Part shown: in pieces, positions 1 to 6,994 of the stretch | How positions within the stretch are numbered: the stretch's first letter is position 1 | How the letters are laid out: every line of letters starts with the position of its first letter | Origin: Pseudomonadota bacterium | Lineage (GTDB): Bacteria; Pseudomonadota; Gammaproteobacteria; Xanthomonadales; Xanthomonadaceae | Direction of reading: 5' to 3' | Assembly (NCBI GenBank): GCA_023394655.1 | Contig: JAEXAG010000050.1 | Location: 1 to 17,837 of the forward strand | Length of the DNA: 17,837 bases | Made by a program: the position numbers and the translations under genes | Notes under the pieces: generated by a model | Seen by the model: the letters and a program-made list of their open reading frames with translations, nothing else | Told to the model about the DNA's origin: nothing | The model's database searches: none

Positions 1-764
1 TGTTCGCGCAGGAATTGTGCGGTGTCCTCCACCTTGCGCCGCGACATCGCATAGACGATGCCGGATTCGCCGGCGTGGCCGCGCAGGAAATCCAGCAGCT
101 GGCGGCGCGGGTTGTCCTTCTGCACCAAGGTGTAGCGGATGTTGGGGCGGTCGAAACTGCTGGCGAAGCGGCGCGCATCGGCCAGCTGCAGGCGCTCGGC
201 GATCTCGCGCTGGGTCGGCGGATCGGCGGTGGCGGTCAGCGCGATGCGCGGCACCCCGGGCCAGCGCTCGTGCAACACGGTCAGCTGGCGGTATTCCGGC
301 CGGAAATCGTGCCCCCACTGCGAGACGCAGTGCGCCTCGTCGATGGCGAACAGGGCGATGGCGGCGCGATCCAGCAGCGCGAGGAAGCGCGGCGTCAGCA
401 GCCGTTCCGGCGCGACGTAGAGCAGATCCAGGCGGCCGCCGAGGAGGTCGCGTTCCACTTCGGCGGCCTCGCCCGGCTCCAGCGTGGAGTTCAGGAAGGC
501 GGCCGCTACCCCGGTCTGGCGCAGGGATTCCACCTGGTCCTGCATCAGCGCGATGAGCGGCGAGACGACGATCGCGCAGCCCGGCCGCAGCAGCGCCGGC
601 AGTTGGTAGCACAGCGATTTGCCGCCGCCGGTGGGCATCAGTACCAAGGCATCGCCGCCGCCGGCGACATGCCCGACGATTTCCGCCTGCAGGCCCCGGA
701 AGGCGGCGTGGCCGAAGACATCGCGGAGTTTTTCCTGGGCGGCGCGGGCGATTTCCGGAGACAT
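1..764 (-). CDS. recQ: ATP-dependent DNA helicase RecQ, N-terminal part (runs off left edge)
   Basis: RecQ is a superfamily 2 3'-5' DNA helicase used in recombination repair and stalled-fork processing. The 254 visible codons cover helicase domain 1 and the start of domain 2. Seen directly: a FRGLQ motif with the family glutamine (residues 22-26), Walker A MPTGGGKS (43-50), a VVSPLIALMQDQ motif Ia (66-77), the DEAH box (142-145) followed by CVSQWGHDF, motif III ALTATA (175-180), SFDRPNIRY (203-211) and the start of motif IV (SGIVYAMSRRKVEDT). The ATG at 764 gives the usual short RecQ N-terminus. No good ribosome binding site precedes it and no other in-frame ATG lies nearby. The C-terminal zinc-binding and HRDC regions are outside the window. 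The gene diverges from groES. The family call is secure; which RecQ paralogue is present cannot be judged from this part. Confidence 0.95.
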   Translation of the reverse strand, partial: MSPEIARAAQEKLRDVFGHAAFRGLQAEIVGHVAGGGDALVLMPTGGGKSLCYQLPALLRPGCAIVVSPLIALMQDQVESLRQTGVAAAFLNSTLEPGEAAEVERDLLGGRLDLLYVAPERLLTPRFLALLDRAAIALFAIDEAHCVSQWGHDFRPEYRQLTVLHERWPGVPRIALTATADPPTQREIAERLQLADARRFASSFDRPNIRYTLVQKDNPRRQLLDFLRGHAGESGIVYAMSRRKVEDTAQFLRE

Positions 765-818
765 CCCGAAAAGGATACGGGCTTCGCCGCCGCCGCCCGG
801 GAATTTTCGCCCGGCGGC

Positions 819-844
819 CTTGAAAGCCCCCGTCGCCGCCCCAT
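819..844 (+). promoter_or_regulatory. Sigma-32 (RpoH) heat-shock promoter of groESL
   Basis: CTTGAAA at 819-825 and CCCCAT at 839-844 match both sigma-32 elements, with 14 bp between CTTGAA and CCCCAT. This is the arrangement of the E. coli groE heat-shock promoter. Transcription would start near 851, giving a leader of about 108 nt that contains the CIRCE element. The match is seen in the sequence; promoter activity is inferred. Confidence 0.85.
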
Positions 845-885
845 CTCAGGGACATCCCGGCTGGGCACGAATGCTGCCCGGCGGC

Positions 886-912
886 TTGGCACTCCCCGGT
901 GCCGACTGCTAA
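886..912 (+). promoter_or_regulatory. CIRCE operator (HrcA binding site)
   Basis: TTGGCACTC (886-894), nine spacer bases, then GACTGCTAA (904-912). The CIRCE consensus is TTAGCACTC-N9-GAGTGCTAA, so each arm matches 8 of 9 and the N9 spacing is exact. HrcA bound here would repress groESL and release it on heat or protein-folding stress. The site lies in the leader of the sigma-32 transcript and overlaps a vegetative promoter. Confidence 0.88.
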
Positions 913-915
913 AAT
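886..915 (+). promoter_or_regulatory. Probable sigma-70 promoter of groESL, overlapping CIRCE
   Basis: TTGGCA (886-891) and TAAAAT (910-915) are separated by 18 bp. Each hexamer matches the sigma-70 consensus at 5 of 6 positions. The -35 lies in the left arm of CIRCE and most of the -10 lies in the right arm, so HrcA binding would directly block RNA polymerase. A start near 922 would leave a leader of about 37 nt. The role is inferred from motif matches only. Confidence 0.65.
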
Positions 916-958
916 GGCCGGGTTTTTCCATCCCAATCAATTACTTGAGAGATTCGAG

Positions 959-1246
959 ATGAACATCAAGCCGCTTTACGACCGCATCGTGGTCAAGCCG
1001 ATCGAAGCCGAGGAACTGTCCGCCGGCGGCATCCTGATCCCGGACAACGCCAAGGAAAAGCCGACCAAGGGTGAAGTCATCGCCGTGGGCGAGGGCAAGG
1101 CCCTGGACAACGGCCAGACCCGTCCGATGCAGGTCAAGGTCGGCGACAAGGTCATCTACGGCCAGTACGCCGGTAGCGCCTACAAGGCCGACGGCATCGA
1201 ATACAAGATCGTGCGCGAAGACGACATCCTCGCCGTTCTCGCCTGA
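959..1246 (+). CDS. groES: Co-chaperonin GroES
   Basis: The product is the 10-kDa lid of the GroEL chaperonin in the cytoplasm. It forms a heptameric ring that caps GroEL and encloses the folding substrate. The 95 residues start MNIKPLYDRIVV and end EDDILAVLA, the usual family length and ends. The mobile loop that contacts GroEL is the SAGGILIP region near residues 22-29. The frame is open back to an ATG at 899, but that start would add 20 residues unlike GroES and would lie inside the CIRCE/promoter region, so the ATG at 959 is preferred, with a modest GAGAG ribosome site 7 nt upstream. It is the first gene of the groESL operon, 32 bp before groEL. Confidence 0.97.
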   Translation: MNIKPLYDRIVVKPIEAEELSAGGILIPDNAKEKPTKGEVIAVGEGKALDNGQTRPMQVKVGDKVIYGQYAGSAYKADGIEYKIVREDDILAVLA

Positions 1247-1278
1247 TTCCCCGCATACAGATATCCAAGGAATAGACC

Positions 1279-2916
<1,638 letters not shown>

Positions 2917-2948
2917 TCCGGCTTCCCGCCAGGCAACATCGCAAGACG

Positions 2949-2978
2949 AAAAACCCCGCCGGAGACGGCGGGGTTTTT
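2949..2978. terminator. Bidirectional intrinsic terminator after groEL
   Basis: A 7-bp GC stem CCCCGCC (2954-2960) / GGCGGGG (2967-2973) with a 6-nt loop is flanked by A5 on the left and T5 on the right. It can therefore stop transcription from groEL and, on the other strand, from the small leftward pair that ends at 3001. Confidence 0.92.
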
Positions 2979-3000
2979 GTTGTCGGTTCAGTTCGGATAG

Positions 3001-3258
3001 TCACCAACGAATCTCGAATGTGTAGTGATTCGGGTCGGTGATGCAATCAACTTCGAAGCCGCGCTCCCGCAAGGTGCTGATCGCTTGCGCCAATTCCGTT
3101 TCGTTGATGGCTTCTTTACTCGCATAGTGCGTAATTGAGGTCGCGCCCGTTGTCGAGGTTGCGCTGATCGAACTGCTGATTGAGCCCAAGAGTTCGGTCG
3201 CCCCGTGAGTCGATGATTCTGAGTTCGCGCGAGCTTGTGCTGCTGTGATTTGATTCAT
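3001..3258 (-). CDS. Small phage-type hypothetical protein (85 aa)
   Basis: The function is unknown. The start MNQITAAQARANS, a polar middle rich in Ser/Thr, a short SITHY strand, a helix carrying NETELAQAISTLRERGFEV, and an aromatic end (HYTFEIRW) resemble a class of small proteins common in phage and prophage genomes, as I recall them; this was not checked by search. A strong GAAAGGAAAG ribosome site lies 5-6 nt before the ATG at 3258. There is no signal peptide or membrane segment. It follows the DUF3892 gene by only 24 bp on the same strand and ends next to the bidirectional groEL terminator, so the two probably form one transcript. Base composition is less GC-rich than in groEL, consistent with acquisition. 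Confidence 0.75.
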   Translation of the reverse strand: MNQITAAQARANSESSTHGATELLGSISSSISATSTTGATSITHYASKEAINETELAQAISTLRERGFEVDCITDPNHYTFEIRW

Positions 3259-3282
3259 TTGCTTTCCTTTCGATCGTCAGGG

Positions 3283-3570
3283 TCAGGGGCATTCCGGCAG
3301 GCTCAGGAGATTGTTTGGCTCCACGCCGTCGGCCGTCGTCTTGAGGTACTTGTTGCCGGCGGCACTTCGGGCAACGATCACATCGACGGGCTTGCCCTGC
3401 ACTTGGACGAAGAACGACCACTTTCCAGACTCGATTCCGTGGATCGCTTCCTCTTGCGTCAGCCTCCACCGAGTGCCGTCGGGGTTGATCCCGCCGACAT
3501 GGGTGATGCGTTCATTTGGGTTGTAGCGGTCCTGCTTGTTGATGCAGTGGATCTGATGGCGACTTGCCAT
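3283..3570 (-). CDS. DUF3892 domain-containing protein
   Basis: A 95-residue protein that fits the DUF3892 pattern across its whole length: an opening strand (HQIHCINKQDR), ITHVGGINPDG, a Trp followed by a short helix with EEAIHGIESGKWSFFV, VDVIVARSAAGNKYLKT, and the closing NNLLSLPEC. The biochemical role of DUF3892 is not established. Family members are small cytoplasmic proteins, often found in accessory regions. An AAAGGAAAA ribosome site precedes the ATG at 3570, and a short GCCTG/CAGGC hairpin (3584-3597) lies just upstream in the leader. It is probably the first gene of a two-gene transcript with the 85-aa protein, divergent from the restriction-modification operon. The family call rests on recalled conserved positions. 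Confidence 0.82.
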   Translation of the reverse strand: MASRHQIHCINKQDRYNPNERITHVGGINPDGTRWRLTQEEAIHGIESGKWSFFVQVQGKPVDVIVARSAAGNKYLKTTADGVEPNNLLSLPECP

Positions 3571-3640
3571 GGCGTTTTCCTTTGCCTGTTTTCAGGCGGC
3601 GAGAACGCAGCGCTTGACCTCGAACAATCCCCGGGCGACT

Positions 3641-3662
3641 CTTGCGTCACGTCCCACGCAAG
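3641..3662. repeat. Inverted repeat CTTGCGT-N8-ACGCAAG
   Basis: Perfect 7-bp arms (3641-3647 and 3656-3662) lie about 70 bp upstream of the DUF3892 start. The arm and spacer lengths fit a dimeric repressor site for the leftward pair, but no regulator gene is adjacent. Function is inferred only. Confidence 0.4.
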
Positions 3663-3701
3663 TCTCCGGCGGCCCAACAAACGCTGCTGGAAGTGGACCC
3701 C

Positions 3702-3729
3702 AAGCCCGGCGGCTGCAACCGCCGGGCTT
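3702..3729. terminator. Orphan terminator-like hairpin
   Basis: Perfect 11-bp arms AAGCCCGGCGG (3702-3712) and CCGCCGGGCTT (3719-3729) surround the 6-nt loop CTGCAA. Only a short, interrupted T-rich stretch follows. It sits between divergent genes, where no terminator is needed. It may be a relic of a gene lost when the accessory block arrived, or insulation between the two transcripts. Confidence 0.5.
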
Positions 3730-3785
3730 GTTCGTTCCGGCACAGGGTAAGTGGCCTTGGTAGAAAAAACAAGATAGAGGTCGAC

Positions 3786-3798
3786 TCAAATTATTTGA
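3786..3798. promoter_or_regulatory. Palindrome TCAAAT-T-ATTTGA, possible operator
   Basis: A perfect 13-bp palindrome lies in an AT-rich patch immediately upstream of the proposed -35 element of the restriction-modification operon. Its place suggests a regulator binding site. No protein is known to bind it. Confidence 0.4.
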
Positions 3799-3828
3799 TT
3801 GACGCAGTCGTCGCTCCGGTGCCATAGT
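3799..3828 (+). promoter_or_regulatory. Putative promoter of the hsd operon, near-leaderless
   Basis: TTGACG (3799-3804) and CATAGT (3823-3828) are 18 bp apart. The -10 ends six bases before the ATG at 3835, so transcription would begin at or next to the start codon. No clear Shine-Dalgarno sequence precedes that ATG, which fits leaderless translation. This is motif matching only, and the -10 is imperfect. Confidence 0.45.
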
Positions 3829-3834
3829 CGCCGG

Positions 3835-4410
3835 ATGCCAGCCTATGCGCCCTTGGTCTCAGTCGCCGAGATCTTCACCGGTACCGCCCCACAGCAGGGC
3901 GGACATGGTTTGCAGCAGGCGAAATTCATCCAGATCAAGGACTTGGAGCCTTTGAAGCGTGATTTGGTGGCTGGTTCCGTGCCGGACGTCAAGCGCGCCT
4001 CGCCTGTCCAGCCGGGTGACGTGCTGTTGGCTGCACGCGGCGAGCAGGCGACCGCCATCGTCGCCACTCCAGACCTGTACGGTGCCTTCCCGACGCTCGA
4101 CGTCTACCTGATCCGGCCCGACTCCTTGCAGCTGCTGCCCGAATACCTGGTGGCGTGGCTGGAACAGCCGCACGTCCGCACTTCGCTGCGCGCGTCCACC
4201 ACCGGGGCGCTGATCCCGCGTATCCCCGTCGGCTCGCTGCGCGACTTGCCGATTCCCCTGCCGCGTCTGGGCGTTCAGCAGGCCGTCGGCGAATTTGCCC
4301 AAGCCGCCCGCCGCGAACAGGCGTTGCTCAGCCAATTGGCCGAGTTGAGCCAGGCGCGCGCCGGCCAGCAGCTCGCCAACGCATTCGCTTCACTGGAAAG
4401 AAAATCATGA
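3835..4410 (+). CDS. Single-TRD HsdS-like protein (half specificity subunit)
   Basis: A 191-residue protein with the layout of one half of a type I specificity subunit. It has a target-recognition-like domain (about 5-143, with FIQIKDL, PGDVLLAARG at 60-69, LLPEYLVAWLEQP and GALIPRIPVGSLRDLPIPLP) followed by a long helix (about 148-187) like the HsdS dimerisation helix. Full HsdS proteins have two such units and about 400 residues, and a full HsdS is encoded later in this operon. The reading frame extends up to 3799, but that start would lie inside the promoter, so the ATG at 3835 is preferred. The stop overlaps the hsdM start (ATGA). It could form homodimers that give HsdM a second, palindromic specificity, pair with HsdM in another way, or regulate the system. 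These roles are inference. Confidence 0.75.
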   Translation: MPAYAPLVSVAEIFTGTAPQQGGHGLQQAKFIQIKDLEPLKRDLVAGSVPDVKRASPVQPGDVLLAARGEQATAIVATPDLYGAFPTLDVYLIRPDSLQLLPEYLVAWLEQPHVRTSLRASTTGALIPRIPVGSLRDLPIPLPRLGVQQAVGEFAQAARREQALLSQLAELSQARAGQQLANAFASLERKS

Positions 4411-5972
4411 CTACCCGATCCGAAGACATCCGCAACGCCGCTTGGGCTGCCTGCGACACCTTCCGCGGCGCCTTGGATGCCGACCAGTACAGGCATTACG
4501 TGCTGGTCATGCTGTTCCTGAAGTACATCAGCGACCAGTGGAAGGCGCACGCGGCGGCGTACTACGAGAGGTACAAGAACGATCCGCCCGAGCAACGCGA
4601 ACTGCGGGTTCAGCGCGACATGGCTCGCGAGCGGTTCCAGCTGGCGGAAGTCGTGCTGCGCGATACGGCCGGCAACGTCATCGACCGCTTCCTCGGCAGT
4701 TTCGATGAACTGTTCAAGCGACGCGAAGCCGACAACATCGGCGAACTCATCAACATGACGCTGGATGCCATGGTGGAAGCCAATGGCCAGCGCAACCGGC
4801 TGGATGACGTTTTCCGGGTGGACTTCAACTCGGAAGCCAACCTTGGTGCGCCACGCGACCGCAACCGCCGCATCAAGCAGCTTCTTACCGACTTCAACAA
4901 ACCCGAGCTGGACCTGACGCATGTCGGCGAGGACATCATCGGCGACGCCTACATCTTCTTGATCGAGCGCTTCGCCGCAGAGGGCGGCAAGAAAGCCGGC
5001 GAGTTCTTTACCCCGCGCAAGGTGTCCGAACTCGTCGCCCGACTGGCCGCTCCGAAGCGCGGTGACACCATTTGCGACCCGGCATGCGGTTCTGCGTCGC
5101 TGCTGCTGCGCGCAGGCGAGGAAGTGGGCACCAACGATTTCCGCCTGTACGGACAGGAATCCAATGCCCAGACCGTCGGCCTGGCCAAGATGAACATGTT
5201 CCTGCATGGGCTGGACGACACCAAGGCCAACATCAAGCGCGCCAATACCTTGATCGACGACGGTCACATGCACGGCGACAAGCTGATGCGCTTCGATGTG
5301 GTAGTGGCCAATCCGCCTTTCAGCCTGGACAAGTGGGGCGCGGAAGAAGCCGCCAGCGACCGCCACGGCCGTTTCGTGCGTGGCATCCCGCCCAAGAGCC
5401 GTGGTGACTACGCCTTCATCCTGCACATGCTCGCCATCGCCAAGCAGCAGGAAGGCCGGATCGTGGTGGTTGCCCCGCATGGCGTGCTGTTCCGCGGCGG
5501 TGCCGAAGGCCGCATTCGCGAAAGCATCGTCCGCGACAACCTGCTGGATGCGGTCATCGGCCTGCCGGCTCAACTGTTTCCGACTACCGGCATCCCGGTC
5601 TGCATCATGGTGATGGACCGCAGCCGTGAGGAAGGTGGCGTGCGCGAGCACGAGCGCGACGTGCTGTTCATCGATGCCAGCCGCGATTTCCAGTCCGGCA
5701 AGCGCCAGAACCATCTGCGGGACGAGGACATCGAGCGCATTGTCGCCACCTGTCGCAACCGCGAAATCGTCGACCGTTACTCGCATCGCGCCGAACTGGC
5801 CGAGATCGAAGGCAACGGCTTCAATCTCAACATCCCGCGCTACGTGGACACATTCGAGCCGGAACCGCGCATCGACGTGGCGGCCGTAGAACGCCAGATC
5901 GAGGAGCTGGAGTCCGAGTTGGCGGCGGTGCGCAAGCAGATGAAGCGCTACCTGGCGGAACTGGGACTGTGA
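4407..5972 (+). CDS. hsdM: Type I restriction-modification methyltransferase subunit HsdM
   Basis: The product transfers a methyl group from S-adenosylmethionine to N6 of adenine within the site chosen by HsdS. It is part of both the M2S methylase and the R2M2S nuclease. The 521 residues show the N-terminal HsdM helical domain (about 1-140, beginning with SEDIRNAAWAACDTFRG), GEFFTPR (199-205), the SAM-binding motif DPACGSASLLL (224-234), the catalytic NPPF (302-305), and a C-terminal coiled helix ending in KQMKRYLAELGL. Length and motifs are normal. The start at 4407 overlaps the preceding stop by ATGA; a longer frame open to 4155 is antisense-free but lies within the half-S gene and is not used. 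The GTGA junction with the next gene suggests translational coupling. NPPF marks it as an N6-adenine enzyme. Confidence 0.97.
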   Translation: MTTRSEDIRNAAWAACDTFRGALDADQYRHYVLVMLFLKYISDQWKAHAAAYYERYKNDPPEQRELRVQRDMARERFQLAEVVLRDTAGNVIDRFLGSFDELFKRREADNIGELINMTLDAMVEANGQRNRLDDVFRVDFNSEANLGAPRDRNRRIKQLLTDFNKPELDLTHVGEDIIGDAYIFLIERFAAEGGKKAGEFFTPRKVSELVARLAAPKRGDTICDPACGSASLLLRAGEEVGTNDFRLYGQESNAQTVGLAKMNMFLHGLDDTKANIKRANTLIDDGHMHGDKLMRFDVVVANPPFSLDKWGAEEAASDRHGRFVRGIPPKSRGDYAFILHMLAIAKQQEGRIVVVAPHGVLFRGGAEGRIRESIVRDNLLDAVIGLPAQLFPTTGIPVCIMVMDRSREEGGVREHERDVLFIDASRDFQSGKRQNHLRDEDIERIVATCRNREIVDRYSHRAELAEIEGNGFNLNIPRYVDTFEPEPRIDVAAVERQIEELESELAAVRKQMKRYLAELGL

Positions 5973-6994
5973 GCACGGGCGAGCTGATCCTGTACGTGGC
6001 GGCCGATGGCGGTAGCCATGTGCAACTGCGCGCGGACGGCGGAACAGTCTGGTTGACCCAAGCCGAGATCGCCGAACTTTTCCAGACCACTACGCAGAAC
6101 ATCAGCCAGCACATCAAGGCCATCTATGCCGAAGGTGAATTGCAGCCGGCAGCAACCTGTAAGGAAGACTTACAGGTTCGTTCAGAAAGCGGCCGACGGG
6201 TGCGCCGCAGCCTGAACAGCTACAGCCTGGAGATGATCCTGGCCATCGGCTACCGCGTGCGCAGCCCGCGCGGTGTGCAGTTCCGCCAGTGGGCCACCAC
6301 CCATCTGCGCGAATACCTGCTCAAAGGCTTCGTGATGGACGATGCCCGGCTCAAGCAGGCTCCGGCTGCCGACTACTTCGACGAGCTGCTGGCGCGCATT
6401 CGCGACATCCGCAGCAGCGAAAAGGTGTTCTGGCGCAAGGTGCTGGACATCTATGCGACCAGCGTGGATTACGACGCACGTGCCGAGGCCAGCCAGCGGT
6501 TTTTCGCCATCGTGCAGAACAAGATGCATTGGGCTGCGCACGGGCACACCGCAGCAGAGACGGTGAACGCCCGCGCCGATGCCACGGCCCCCAGCATGGG
6601 GCTGACCAGTTGGGATGGCGCGGCCAAGGGGGCGCCGCCACGCCAGGCGGATGCCCGCATCGCCAAAAATTACCTGCAGGGCGACGAACTGGACGCGCTC
6701 AATCGCATCGTCACCGCCTATCTGGAGTTCGCCGAGCTGCAGGCCATTGACCGCAAGCCGATGACCATGGCCGGCTGGATCGCCAAGCTGGACGAGTTCA
6801 TTCGGCTGGCCGGGCGCGAGGTGTTGACCCATGCCGGCCGGGTGAGCCGCGAGCAGGCGGATGCGCATGCCGATGCGCAGTACGCGCGCTTCAACGCCGC
6901 GCGCCTGCAGCAACCCAGCGCGGTGGAGGTGGCGTTTGATGCGGCGGTGGCGCAGACCATTACGCTGGCACGGAAGCGCAAGGGGAAAGCGTGA
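5969..6994 (+). CDS. RhuM-family protein within the hsd operon
   Basis: A 341-residue protein of the RhuM family (Pfam Virulence_RhuM). The name comes from a Salmonella pathogenicity-island gene; the molecular role is poorly defined. Seen: a helix-turn-helix-like N-terminus (about 27-55, VWLTQAEIAELFQTTTQNIS and IKAIYAEGEL), the conserved YSLEMILAIGYRVRS (85-99) and GVQFRQWATTHLREYLLKGF (102-121), then a longer helical C-terminal part with KNYLQGDELDALNRIVTAYLEFAE. The start is GTG at 5969, overlapping the hsdM stop (GTGA). It sits between hsdM and hsdS, so it is translated with the methylase genes and may regulate the system or provide a linked defence function. Both roles are inference. A 10-bp inverted repeat lies within codons 62-70. 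Confidence 0.88.
   Translation: MSTGELILYVAADGGSHVQLRADGGTVWLTQAEIAELFQTTTQNISQHIKAIYAEGELQPAATCKEDLQVRSESGRRVRRSLNSYSLEMILAIGYRVRSPRGVQFRQWATTHLREYLLKGFVMDDARLKQAPAADYFDELLARIRDIRSSEKVFWRKVLDIYATSVDYDARAEASQRFFAIVQNKMHWAAHGHTAAETVNARADATAPSMGLTSWDGAAKGAPPRQADARIAKNYLQGDELDALNRIVTAYLEFAELQAIDRKPMTMAGWIAKLDEFIRLAGREVLTHAGRVSREQADAHADAQYARFNAARLQQPSAVEVAFDAAVAQTITLARKRKGKA
6154..6178. repeat. 10-bp inverted repeat inside the rhuM-like gene
   Basis: AACCTGTAAG (6154-6163) and CTTACAGGTT (6169-6178) are perfect complements around the 5-nt loop GAAGA. The repeat is less GC-rich than its surroundings and encodes part of the conserved TCKEDLQV segment. It could form an mRNA hairpin, or it may be chance within coding sequence. 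Confidence 0.6.

Noticed and set aside
899..958. Upstream in-frame ATG extending groES by 20 residues
   Set aside because: It falls within the CIRCE/sigma-70 promoter and would precede a standard GroES N-terminus.
15..962. 315-residue rightward open frame across the left edge
   Set aside because: It is antisense to recQ, whose helicase motifs are unmistakable on the minus strand. Its composition (Ala/Arg/Gln-rich, no domains) is that of a GC-rich shadow frame.
3730..3800. AT-rich patch considered as an attachment site or phage boundary
   Set aside because: No matching direct repeat was found near 2979-3000 or 12130-12223, and no integrase gene is present.
4155..4406. Upstream extension of hsdM by 84 residues
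   Set aside because: It lies inside the half-S gene in another frame and is Arg/Ala-rich. The ATG at 4407 gives the normal HsdM N-terminus.
4275..5786. 503-residue leftward open frame over hsdM
   Set aside because: Antisense shadow of hsdM, which carries all the methyltransferase motifs.
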